A stretch of DNA of 64,000 nt, taken from positions 13,009,239 to 13,073,238 of the forward strand of contig OY747715.1 of assembly GCA_963556495.2 (NCBI GenBank). The letters run 5' to 3'. The DNA comes from Valencia hispanica (taxonomy: Eukaryota; Chordata; Actinopteri; Cyprinodontiformes; Valenciidae). Positions 1 through 11,500 of this stretch are shown piece after piece. Position numbers and translations under genes: made by a program. The notes under the pieces were generated by a model. The model ran no database searches. It saw nothing but the letters and a program-made list of their open reading frames with translations, and had not been told where the DNA came from. How positions within the stretch are numbered: position 1 is the first letter of the stretch; each line of letters opens with the position of its first letter.

Positions 1-560
1 AACTGGACTGGCAAAACATTTTAAGTCATGCAAACAGAGTTGTTTAACTACTCCCATGCTTCCTGCTCAGTAACATGAAATGAAAAGAAATCTACAAGCA
101 GCAAAGATGTCAAGAAAATTGCATTCTCCGGTTTGACAGCACATCGTCTGGTTGAAAGGATGTTGTCAGCAGTTTTCCTTCTGAGCTTAAAATGTCAAGA
201 AAATTGCACTTTAAATTGTATTGCGATTAACCAGTAATTGGCACATTAGCATATCATTCAATCTCTGTATTATATATTTTTTTAAACACCCCTTCTGTGT
301 TTGTGTATGTCTTTTACCAACTGAATATAAGTAAATGTTAGAAGTTGGAGTGTTTGGGCTGGTTATAATAGAGGTGGGAAATCCCAGGTCTTGAAGGCTG
401 ACATCCTGCTGGTTTTAACAACACTTGACTTGAAGGAGTGAATTACAGGTGGTTCTGCTAGATATATTATAAAGTCTTTGAAAGGTTCTGTTATATCATA
501 TAAATGCATTAAACAGAGTGATACATTTCATGCATTTATTTCTGTTTTTTTTTTTTAAAT

Positions 561-711
561 TAAGATAAGAGACACTACAGCCAAAAATGCAGATGAGCTA
601 AATGCTGCTATTAAAGCAAACCTGGTACCTCAGCAAAGTCACAGGTGGATCGCCGCCCTGTTACACAGCATTTTATGCACTATTTCATGCAATAGGAGCC
701 CCAAGCAAATG
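561..711 (+). mobile_element. Tc1-like transposase C-terminal fragment
   Basis: Read on the plus strand, the stretch after the poly-T run at 546 translates to a segment with KNADEL, then PQQSHRWIAAL, then a short run ending in a PSK-like motif. It resembles the C-terminal end of fish Tc1-like transposases (pattern PxxCHRLIxSMPRR). There is no start codon, the frame is short, and it breaks off exactly where the hAT-like element at 712 begins. It is a dead fragment with no predicted function. Family assignment rests on motif resemblance only. Confidence 0.5.
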
Positions 712-932
712 CAGGGGTCTTCAACTCCAGTCCTGAGGAGCTACTGTCGTGCAGCTTTTAGAGGCGTTCTCGCTCAGGCACACCTGAATCAAAGAAATCC
801 CTTGTTTTCAAGGCCTTTGCCAAACTTGATGGCATCAGAGGTAATTCAGTCATTTGCCCGTTGTGTTGGAAGGGGGATGTTTCGAAAAATTACAGGTCAG
901 TAGCTCTCAAGAACTGGAATTGGAGACCCCTG
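712..932. mobile_element. Short hAT-type MITE with inverted ends
   Basis: The left end (caggggtcttcaactccag) is an imperfect inverted copy of the right end (…ctggaattggagacccctg). The body carries the 'lacacacctgaatca'-type sequence common in short fish hAT-like repeats. It has no coding capacity. Related copies lie at about 12643-12730 (partial) and 48220-48426. No clear 8-bp target duplication remains, so the superfamily call rests on terminal sequence. Confidence 0.65.
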
Positions 933-2735
933 TACTAAGGTGTATACACTATACAGTACATGGCTATGCCGTTGATCTAAAATGGAAAAAAATGTCAACA
1001 CAATGGAAGCGAAAGAAGTCATTTAAACGAGACCGCCGCAGACAAATACATAAGTGATCCAGCTAAGCACCAACATTGCCTCCCAGATGGCTCACCTTGC
1101 TCAATAATGTGGATTACTTTCTCAGATTATAACACCCTATTGGTAACTGCGTCGCTGTGATTTCGAGTAAGGAGAAAAAACGTTGATAACCTTACATCTC
1201 TCAACAATGGCTTTATTTATCGGCTATTTGCCGCATCAATCCCGATTTACCCCCAAATTATTCCTGTAGTCATGAATAAATATTATTTCTTTTTTATCTT
1301 TAAGCGAGTTTCAGTGTGTGACGTCGTTTAACCTTCACGAAATTGCCAATTCGGCTCAATTTATTTCAACCTCAACACTTCCACCTTGCTAACTTTGGTT
1401 AGCTGCGGCGCTGAAGTCAGCGTCTGATTCAATACAAAAGTAAATGGCTATTCTGCTGCTTTTAAGACATGACGATATAATCAGCTCTATGTTTGAATGT
1501 TTACACCTAGACTGAATTATTCTTCACTGCTTACAGATGTGTTTTGAAGAATTTGTATGTACAGTATAACAACATTGTAATTTATACAACAGGACCCAGT
1601 CTTGAGGTGGGCTAAATGCCAAAAAAAGCCTTTCTTTGGTCTTTTCGTAAATATATGTATAATCTCCTGTGATTAAAGTCCTTATAAATTTAATAGGTAT
1701 TTTGATTAAGGTTTGACCGTTGTACCTAATTTGCATTTTGAGCTGATCTAAGCTAGCACGGCTTCGTAAAAAAAGAAAAAGTTAACTAGCCTAAAATTTA
1801 AAGCCATAAATCGTATGTCAACTTCAGTGTCGTTGGTTAGCTACAAGCTAAAAGCACCGCCACTTCCAATGATTTTCACATCTAATGACCCGACGCTTTG
1901 AATCCGACAGGTTTCTTGATTAAGGAACTTTTTACCAGACAATATTACGAGGTTTAAGTTAAAGACTGTGTTAAAATCTGACGCGAAACGGGAGGAAAGA
2001 GCAGCGGCCCAGTTCCCATCATCGCTGCTGCATAGCCTAATACAGCCAAAGGATACACAGATCAACACACTGACTGACACAAAGCGAAAATGAAATGATC
2101 TTCTAAAAATATTTAGCAAAAATATAATTTACTTACCTGCTTGAATAAGCAACAGAGATAATTTTCAATGGGGGTGCAGCAGGACGCAGGTTGGTCCCTT
2201 CCCTGTGCGGAGGAAGATGGAGAATGGTGCGTTCACAACAGTCAAAGAAAATCGGGAAACTTCCCTTTGCAACTGAGGCAAAATCCTCGGTTTTCTTTTC
2301 TTTCTTTTTTTACACACGAATAAAGGTGTTAAAGCTTGATTATGAGGATTAAACAGATTGTGTATAAATCCCTAATTTCAAATCTGCATAATTTGAATCT
2401 ACAAATAGTAGGGAAAGTTTTACAGTTTAATTTAAACAACTCAAGGATTGTTTCAAACATCTTTTTGTTTTTATTCAAAACAAAAATATCTTTAGTTTGG
2501 TATCAGAAGTACACAATAATTTTTTTCCATTAATATTTCACATTGTTTTTCTGTCAGAACTCCCTACAGATTTGAACGCAATATTTGCTAATATCGTTTT
2601 GTCCACCCTCAGTAACTTTCCTGTAAGACCTTTTGAGCAAAACCTTTTTTATAGGACAACAGATTAAAAGTGTCTATATTCTTAAAGAAAAAGAAAAAAA
2701 AAACACAAAGATGAGCAAATTGCTGCTGTTGCATG
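933..2735. other. Gene-poor stretch left of mks1; possible 5' exon leaving on the minus strand
   Basis: I see no supported coding region here. On the minus strand a strong donor (GCAG followed by GTAAGT) ends at 2138 after about 100 bases of moderately GC-rich sequence. This could be a non-coding first exon of a gene lying to the left of the window. The 92-codon minus frame at 1841-2119 starts just downstream of that donor, inside what would be the intron, and resembles nothing I know. A TGACGTC (CRE-like) word occurs near 1317-1323. The rest is AT-rich. Confidence 0.2.
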
Positions 2736-2741
2736 TTTATT
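2736..2741 (-). terminator. Polyadenylation signal of mks1
   Basis: The hexamer AATAAA on the minus strand lies about 300 bases after the mks1 stop codon, the first such hexamer in the 3' direction. This gives a 3' UTR of about 300 nt. Confidence 0.6.
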
Positions 2742-3044
2742 TAACAGCAATACCATTACAAACTGCATGATTATTTTTTTTTTTACAAAAAGTAAAAAAA
2801 GTACATATTACCAGTGTCTCCAAAATCAGCCCTTTACGTTTAAAGACTAACATTAACTATGAAATAATTTAATTCCAAAGGGAAACAAAAGAATACAAGC
2901 AACTTGGCATCCCGCATTTCTGTTTCTATATGCAGAGTGGGAAAAACATCAATGTATCAAGAAGATATGTTGTGCTTTTCCAGTAGAAGTGCACTAATTA
3001 TCAGAAAGGTGATGTAAGCTCTGTTTTCAGCTTCATTTTGACTC

Positions 3045-6000
3045 CTATGCAGAAGATTCCCGCTGGAGTTGGGCAGAAGAGTTAAGGACATCTCTTGGAA
3101 GACTTTCTCTGGCCTCCTGCAGCCTTTTATGAGCCCTCTGGTAGTCCTCTAATAGGAAACAAACACATGCAAAAAAAATATAATTAAGTTTTATATGCAA
3201 AAGCAACTTCAAACATATTTTTAAACTATAAGAAATTCAGACATGCAGTTTTGTTTACAAAATACTAATTTTTCTTAGATTGAAAAAAATCGTAAGAAAT
3301 AAACCGGTGACACCGTCATATCTTGGTTTTTAAATCAGAATTTAATAAACGGAAAATATGAGGAGCAACAGCACCCACAGTTTGTAGTGCATAAGCATTT
3401 ATAACTGAAAAACATTATCTTTTATCTCTCACATAATGTTACTTTAAGAATTAACAGACATTCGCTTTTCATGCTTGAAGCCTACAAATGACAGAAGTAC
3501 TACAGTCAGCCCCTTTAGACCCCAAGAAGACAAAAGGAGAGGAAGTACTGAGCAGGAAAAAATTTATTCCTCAGTTTGATTAAAATGAAATGTCAGGCAC
3601 CTTAACGAATACATCGAAATCATCGCTGATGGGCTTGTCTCTGTTGTCTTTATACGCACTTAGAAAAACTCCTAACAGTTTGCAACACACAAGGAAGGGA
3701 CAGTTTCTGGAACCGACCACAAATTCCTTTGAATCAAAACTGAAATTCGTTGTCAGCAGTTTTTACCCAGAATGCTGCAGACTGTTCCTTGCTGGCTGAA
3801 ACCTCCGAGGTGGTCGACCACTTTCTGTCTCCTCTTCTTCAGAACGGTAGCGTCAACAAAGGCTCTGAAACGAACCAAATAAGCATTAATCAAGCCAGAC
3901 TTTCAAATACTTTTTTTCTTTATACCAGTAATTAAGATTAAAATGGATATTGCATATAGAAGTAAAATCTGACTTTTTGCTATTTTATTTAAACTTTAAT
4001 GATTTATGAAATGTTTTTAAAAAACCTGTTAATGGCAAGACTTTTCTTCATCTGCATGTTTCTGGATCTTCTACATTGTGACATAAATATCTTTCTGTTG
4101 GAAGTTTATTTTGCTCACAAATTTAACCATGTTACCAATTTCTTTATTTATTTACTGAGTGATGGTTATATGTGTGCTTCTTACGTGATTTAAGGTTCTG
4201 TCTCTTCCATCTGTTAATGTGTCAGCTGGTAGAACATGAAGTTATGTAAACACATGTAACAAGATCTAATCTTTATTTTAAGTGTTTTTAACTTGGACAT
4301 TTTTGTACATTTCTTTGCAAATTGTTAATTTATTTATACCTTTCATAAGTTTTTGTGATAAAATCCAAATTTTCCTGCAATAAAGACTGATTCTTGGCTG
4401 CACACTCCTTATAAGTATGCCCACCACACTTATTGGCCAGTAAAAATGTGGAAAAGGCCTCAAAAGAAATTAATCTTTACCTGTAGCAACATATTCTGAC
4501 ACTAAAAAATTTGAGAAAATATGACCTTATAATTTGAGTACCTTTATTCAGTGGGAAAAAAACTGTTAAACAAAATCATTGAGCAAGCCTTGATTGACAT
4601 TCCATTTCAGATAAAACAAGAGTTTATTAACCTCTTTTTAAATGCATAGTAAATTTTAAGGTCAGATTTTTCAGGAACTATAAATTAGTCATCTACGACT
4701 TCCTGTTTCCCCGGGGTATTAATATGATGTAACACCTTCTTATCAAGTAGGCTGGAAAAGGACCAAAGCTCAGCATGACGCAAGGCAAACAGATCGGCAT
4801 GGTAATGGGGGTTAAAGAAATCAAATAAAAAATAAAATCAGCAAAGCTCACTGTTAGAGAACTGCAGCAAAGAGTGACAGCTTGGGGGTCTCCATAACAA
4901 CCATTAGATATCATCTATCCTATCATCACTGTGAATGAGTGTAGTTTGCAAAATTCAGCTGGGACCTGAACTGGAACTGTGTGGTGTGGTCAGATGAGAT
5001 TAACGCTAAGCTAATGCCTACAAACACTCGAGGTGGGTCTGGTGTGAAACAAAGGATGAATGTGTGAAAAAGCACCTTACACCCACTGTCAAGTATGGTG
5101 GAGGATCTGTGAGGCTGTGGGACTGTTTCTCTGAAATACCAGGGGTCTCATTTATAAAACATTGCGTACAATCCCTACTAAAAGTGTACGTACGACCAAA
5201 ACAAAAAGTTTGCGTACGCCAAAAAGATTTTTCTGATTTATAAAACCATGCCTACGCAGAGGTGTAAGCAATTTCCCCTTTATAAATCACAGTCTTCTTG
5301 GAAGTTTGCGCACATGAATTTGGCTCATATCCCGCCCTGAACACGCCCAAATCCGGCTATTAAAGGTTAATGCAAAGCAGGACATGAATATTGATGCATA
5401 TGAAGAAGAGGGGAAATATGGCAACAACAAAAAAAACCAAGAAGAGAAACTTTACGGAGATGGAGATTGAAGTGCTAGTGGGTGAAGTGGAGGCTAGAAG
5501 AGACATTTTATTTGGTGGACACAGCAGTGGTGTCACAAATAAAAGGAAGAACTGCGAGTGGCAGCATGTGGCGTCTGCAGTGCAGACTGTCAGTGCAACT
5601 GACAGGACGGTACCCGAAATTTTAAAAAAGTGGTCGGACCTCAAAGTCGAGGCAAAAAAAAAACTTGCCTCCCACCGCCAGAGTGGGTCTGCTACTGGAG
5701 GGAGTATGTGTACACCCGAGCTGACACCACTGGACAGGAAGATGGCAAGTATCATGGGAACATCAAGCGTGTACGGTATTGTGTCAGAGAAGGAGGGCGA
5801 CACCGACCTGGCAGAAACGACAGATGAACCCGGTAAGGCACCTTTTGTATATTTGAAAACAAATTCATCCTCGGACGGGGGCCTTATAGCAATATGGGTG
5901 CAGTCAATTGCGCCGATTATGTTTGGGAAACTGGACATTGCTGCAAATTGCATCTTAATTTCGGCCTGCTCCCCCACAGTATATGGAAACGTGATGTATC

Positions 6001-8487
6001 GCCTGCTCATTTCAATGATCCCATCCAAGACTGCAGGCATTATTGCAGTCAGGGACGGCTGTGATATCCCAGACCTAGTAAATAAATATAACATATTTGA
6101 AGGCATTATTTCCAAAAAGGGACTTTGGGCAGAGTAGTAAGAATCATGTCCCTCAGACACATACCTGTCGGCTAATTCCCGCTGGTAACAACCAGTTGCA
6201 AGAAACCCCAGAGTGGTGAGCACTTGCAGCTGGACCGGAATGGCACGGTTCCGCCTGGATGGTCTCTCCAAAACCGGGCCCAATACAGCACAGAGATCCA
6301 AGAGCACAGCTCTAGGGAATCTGAATCTGCTTATTAAAACGTCATCATCATGGGCAAGAAGGTCTGCATGATCCCTGAACACGCGTTCTCTCCTAATACT
6401 TCCATTTGCAAAATCTTCTAGCAACGCCAGTGTATCCATCTCAAATATTACGCTTGAAAGTAGTTGGGGTATTTCTATTGTCAGCAATAAGACTGATTGC
6501 TTCCTTCCTTGGCACAATGAACGTGCCAATCAATGATATATGTGCAGATGATTCAATTTATTAATTGGCATACAGTCCCGGCCCTTTTATCGGAGTTTAA
6601 GGTTTTGAGATAAATTTTATGTATTTATTTTAATATTGAAAAATGTTTTCAGAAGAGTTATAGCTCACTGCAAAGCTACATTATAGATATCATTGCTGGT
6701 TTGGATGTTTATAATAACATGAATCCATAATTAATGTTTGGTGTGAGGTGAAATGATATGTGTGAGAGGAGTAATATGCAGTCTGGCTGCAGTTCACTAC
6801 CTCACCAACTGCGTCGTCGATTCCCACCATCTCCAAAATGTCTGTACGCACAGGTCAGAGTTGGCGTACAGGTGCGCACATTTTCCCGTCAAGTCTGTTT
6901 TTTATAAATCACAACTTTTGCTTTGAAAGTAGCGTACGCCAGTTTCAGGCCCCGTTTTGTGCGTACGCAACTTTTATAAATGAGACCTCAGAACATTTTC
7001 AATACAACATTTTGTAACCTCAACCGGAAAACTAAAGATTGGTCATGACTGTTTCTATCAGGAGGATAATGATCCAAAGCAAAATGGCCAAATCATGATC
7101 TAAATGGTTCAAGTCACAAAACTAACTGTCATCCATGGCTATCCCAGTCACCAGATCCTACAGGAAATCTGTGAGCTGACGAGAACAACACATAAATCTA
7201 AAATCCCTCGAAATGTATGCTCCAATTTTTTTTGCAATATTATAGAAGTACAGGGGAACCAATAGGAATGGATCGTACTGTAACTCTCCAAAGGTTTTTA
7301 ATGCAACGGCCCCTTGATGGCCTTAAAAGATTTTGTGTCATGAAATTTTAAAATGTTTAAAAATAATTTATGCATCCTAATAATGTTTCACTCCTTTTCC
7401 CTAAATCTGATTTAGAAATGAGGCTTAATACAAAAAATATCAAAGATTTCTCTGACTCGCAATGCTGCAACTTTGTGACATGTTTATAATGTATACAAGT
7501 ACTGTGTGTACAGAAAGTGTGGCATCTTTGATTTTGCTCAAAACTATTATCTTTAAATGTAAAAAAAAATATTAATTAATTAATTCACTTATTTTATTAG
7601 TTGTGTGTGTGAAATAAGTTTACCTGGCTTGTTGAATGCAGTGTAGACCAAAGGTAACGCTTCCTGTGGTTTCAGTGCAAAAGCCAAAGCGACTCAGCCT
7701 CTCTCCCTGAAGCCAAACACAAACATTAAAGATCTAAACATTGATGGTTTTAAATCTTTCATTACTTTTTGCAAATATCAGAATTCCTTTTGTTGAAGCA
7801 TAGACACTTTTAATGTAGAGACAAACAATAAACCGCCACAACAGGGTTTATTCACACTGTCAAAGGATGTATTTAGGAAAAACTGTAGATCCATTTCAAT
7901 CTAATATGCAGTCATATTTCATAAATTAGAATATGTGTAAGTACATTTTAAAAATAACCCTTAAGCAGGAATTAAACCTAATTTTCTTTTCATCAAGCTC
8001 ATATTTCTCTAATAAAAATGCTTTTTTATTGGTCTGATATGATATTCTGATCTTAAGCTCATGTTTTTATTAGCTGTAAGCAGAAAATCAACATAATTAA
8101 CAGACATAAAGGCTTGAAAAAATCAGTCTTTGTGTAACTAATCTACTGTATATAATGCGTTTCACTTAGTAACTTGAGTTACTGAAATAAATGAACTTTT
8201 CAATAATATTTTCATCTATTGAATGGGTTTGCAGAACTGGAAGATATCCCGTATTTTGAATTGGGCTCTATGTGCAGTTTACCAGTTAAAAGTCTACCTT
8301 AAATGTCCCTGGTATTCTGACGTAGCTGTTGTCTTCAAGTTCTGCAGAACCTCCGATAAAGAAGCGTCGCAAAGCAGAGACTGTCCCAGTCTGAACAGGT
8401 CTCCACGTTTGACATGTCACTGTGTGCTTACCTGGCAAAGACACAATATATATTGCAGGTGATTAGGACAAAATACTTCACATAAAA

Positions 8488-8537
<50 letters not shown>

Positions 8538-11500
8538 ATAGATATATATCTATCTATATTGATCTATATTATTGATCATATTTAGGTTTTGTAACATTGC
8601 TCTGACAAGTCCAAAATAAACATGTAGCATTAAGATGAGATAAAACGTGAGCAGCCACTTTCACAAGTTATTAAATGTAAAAAAAAAGTTTCATAAAAAA
8701 AAAAAATATATATAATGGAAAGAATGATCTCAAAAACTGAAAAAAGGTGAGTATTGTAGCCTCGTATCCCCATCACCAGCTTTTAGTAGAGGATTCATAC
8801 CAGGCATGGCGGGAAACAGTAGATAGCCGTAGCCTTCAGTTCGGTAACGCTGCCAGGAGTCAAGGGACAGGACTTTGAAGTAAAGCACTGGCCACTGCGG
8901 AATTATTTCTGAAATTAAAAAGAAGAAGTGCAAGGATTAGTGTAACTTGTACAAGTAAATTTCCTAAATTACAGCTCATTCCATCCATCCATTGTCTTCT
9001 GCTTATCTGTGATCGTGTTGCGGTGGCCGTAGCTTGAGCAGAGAGGCCCAGACTTCCCTCTCTCTAGCCACTTAGGCCAGCTCCTCAGGGGGAATCCCGA
9101 GGCGTTCTGAGGCCAGCCGAGAAACATAATCCCTCCAGCGTGTCCTGGGTCTTCCTCTGGGTCTCCCCCTGGTGGGACATGCCCAAACACCTCACTATGG
9201 AGGCGTCCAGGAGGCATCCTAACCAGATGCCCGAGGCACCTCAACTGAATCCTCTCGATGTGGAGGGGCACCGGCTCGACTCTGAGCTCCTCCTGGATGA
9301 CCGAATTCTCACCCTATCTCTAAGGAAGAGCCCAGACACGCTGTGGAGAAAACTGATTTCAGCAGCTGGTATCCATGATCTCGTTCTTTCATTCACTACC
9401 CAAAGCCTGTGACCATAGATGAGGGAGGGAACATAGATCGACCGGTAAATCTTCACCACGACAGACTGATACATTGCCGGCATCACTGCAGACGTAGCGC
9501 CAATCTGCTTATAGATTTCTCGCTCCGTTTTCCCCTCATTCGTGAACAAGACCCTGGATGTCCAGGGACATAAATTATTTGTAAAAATATTACCAGTTTT
9601 TACATGTATCTGTGAGCTTTCTGTCTGGCTGTCATACTTGCTGTTAATACACCGGATTTTCAAAATGAGGGACAAATAAAAGATTATTCTATTCTATTTT
9701 TCTGGCTATTTATGGTTGGCCAGTCATTGTTTTTTAATTAATATTTTTTATGTCCTGTTCAAATTTAGAGACAAATGTGTTCAAAGTCAGGCTTGCTGTC
9801 ACATTGTGTATGCTGGGGAATCTACAAAGTTTTTTTTTGCACATGTTAATAAATATAAAAGAATAAAGCGCCTTTTGTGAAACTTCAAGTCCTATCACTT
9901 AGGAATATGTATTGGCAAGAATCTGGTGAAATGTATCACAATACAGGGGGACAATATGATATATTGCGATACTATGTGTAAAACTACATATTGTGATTTC
10001 TAAAACTAAATTTAACTGTAGAAAAACTGTCACAGCATTCTAAACACTCCAACCTGTTTCATACTTTAACACATCCAGTTTTATTACTAGATCTAGTTGA
10101 TCCACTGGAACGAAGAAGTTCAAAACAGCCACCAACTACCAGTCATACTTTTCCTTTTATTACAAAAATTACGGTCATTAATGGTTCCATTAAAATTCTA
10201 GAAAAAATAAAATAAAAATCGATACATTGCTTTTGAATATAGATACAACTTCGTGACATAAAATATCACAATATATCGGCGTATCGATATTTTCTTACAT
10301 CCCTTTTCTTACATCAATTGTATGAAGCATGTTTATAATTATAACGCACCTCCATTAACTAAGTGCAGCTACGCAAAAGACTGCCAAAGATACTTTTACT
10401 GTGACATCACAATCTTGTTCAGTTTCTTTTTCCAGTCTAAATGATCATCTCAACATCTGGGGCTGTAAGTTCAGTCCTTTGTACAGACTTTATGTGTGGT
10501 TAAATAATAATCAGCTAAATTACTTACAGACATGTGTATTCACACAAGATTGAATTGTAAGGGACGCAGTGTTGCTGCAGGAGTATACCAGGTTTTTAAA
10601 CAGATTTAGAAATCCTTGCATGATTTTGTTTTATGCTTCTCTGGTCAGTTTTGTTTTTACATGTTTTTGAAGAATATTCAGCATATAAAGGCTCTGTGTG
10701 ACTCCAGACAAAATGCATTAATACCTCTGCTCCACCAGGGTGGCATTAAATGCTGTCATTAACTGCATCAACATTTAAGAGAACAAGAACCTGAGCATGG
10801 TTAAAGTAGTGTTAGAGCTAATGACTTTCCAAAAATAATTGTAGCTCAAGTTTTTTAACATTGTGTACATTTTCCTCCGGTTTCCTCGCATTAGCTCCTT
10901 CACCTTACATCTGAAATTTGATGAAAGCAGAGTAGTGAAACAGATTTGGAAATTCCCAAACAAAACTACTTAGCAATTTTCCGGTTTTCTAGCAAAGAAA
11001 GCAAGAGCAGGCATGTGGGTGTCAATAATCGCCAGATATCCAATCCCCACATGTGTACACCACAAAGAAAGTTTTTTAAGAAATCTTCCTTTTACGGAGC
11101 ATTAAAAAACTTAATTTACATTTGGAGGGGAGATGCAAACAGAGCAGAAGTCTGTTTAACCAAATGTTCATGTTAGTGTAGACTGGGAGATCTTCCTTCG
11201 TGTTTTAAACCACATTTATGTGTTGTTTATCCAAGAGGTAAAATCGGCAGGGCTACTGACCTTCGCTCTCTCTTTCACTCATGTAAAAAGCCTCAAAGCT
11301 GAAAGGGTAGCCGAAGAACGCTACATTTTCCTGATGGCAGAATCGAAATGGTAGGTTTTAAAACATTTCATAAGTGATTCTCTAGAATTGTTAATTAATA
11401 AAATACACACCTTCCCCAATGATTTGGTCCTGCAGGTCTGGGTAACCCCTGACAAAGGCTGGAAAGGTAAGCTGGACCAGTCTTAAACACATATCAAGCA

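Larger units (their letters stand above)
5143..6988. mobile_element. PIF/Harbinger element, internally deleted (copy 1)
   Basis: The termini are inverted repeats starting GGGTCTCATTTATAAAA on the left and AGGTCTCATTTATAAAA (reverse complement of the right end). They are flanked by the 3-bp duplication CAG (5140-5142 and 6989-6991). The subterminal regions are rich in GTACG words in both orientations. Inside are a plus-strand Myb/SANT-like frame and a minus-strand transposase N-terminal half. Compared with copy 2 (16688-19173) it lacks about 650 bp in the middle (after position 5845), removing SANT exon 2 and the second catalytic region. It should be non-autonomous. Confidence 0.9.
4930..7330 (+). 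mobile_element. Decayed Tc1-like remnant split by Harbinger element
   Basis: Left part 4930-5142: plus-strand reading gives VVWSDEI, then [11 protein letters not shown] and a WDCFS block, the Tc1 pattern WSDESK…[15 protein letters not shown]. The right part from 6989 continues with FNTTFCNL, a degenerate 'DNDPK' region near 7068 and a SQSPDP near 7148. Stops and frameshifts are frequent, so it is dead. The Harbinger element at 5143-6988 sits between the halves with a CAG on each side, so the Tc1 remnant is the older insertion. Confidence 0.7.

Noticed and set aside
1841..2119. 92-codon minus frame with a signal-like start
   Set aside because: No homologue I recognise, lies downstream of a better donor site, and no acceptor or domain supports it.
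5360..6529. 389-codon minus-strand frame as one protein
   Set aside because: Only the N-terminal half is Harbinger transposase. Past the deletion junction it is antisense of the SANT exon.
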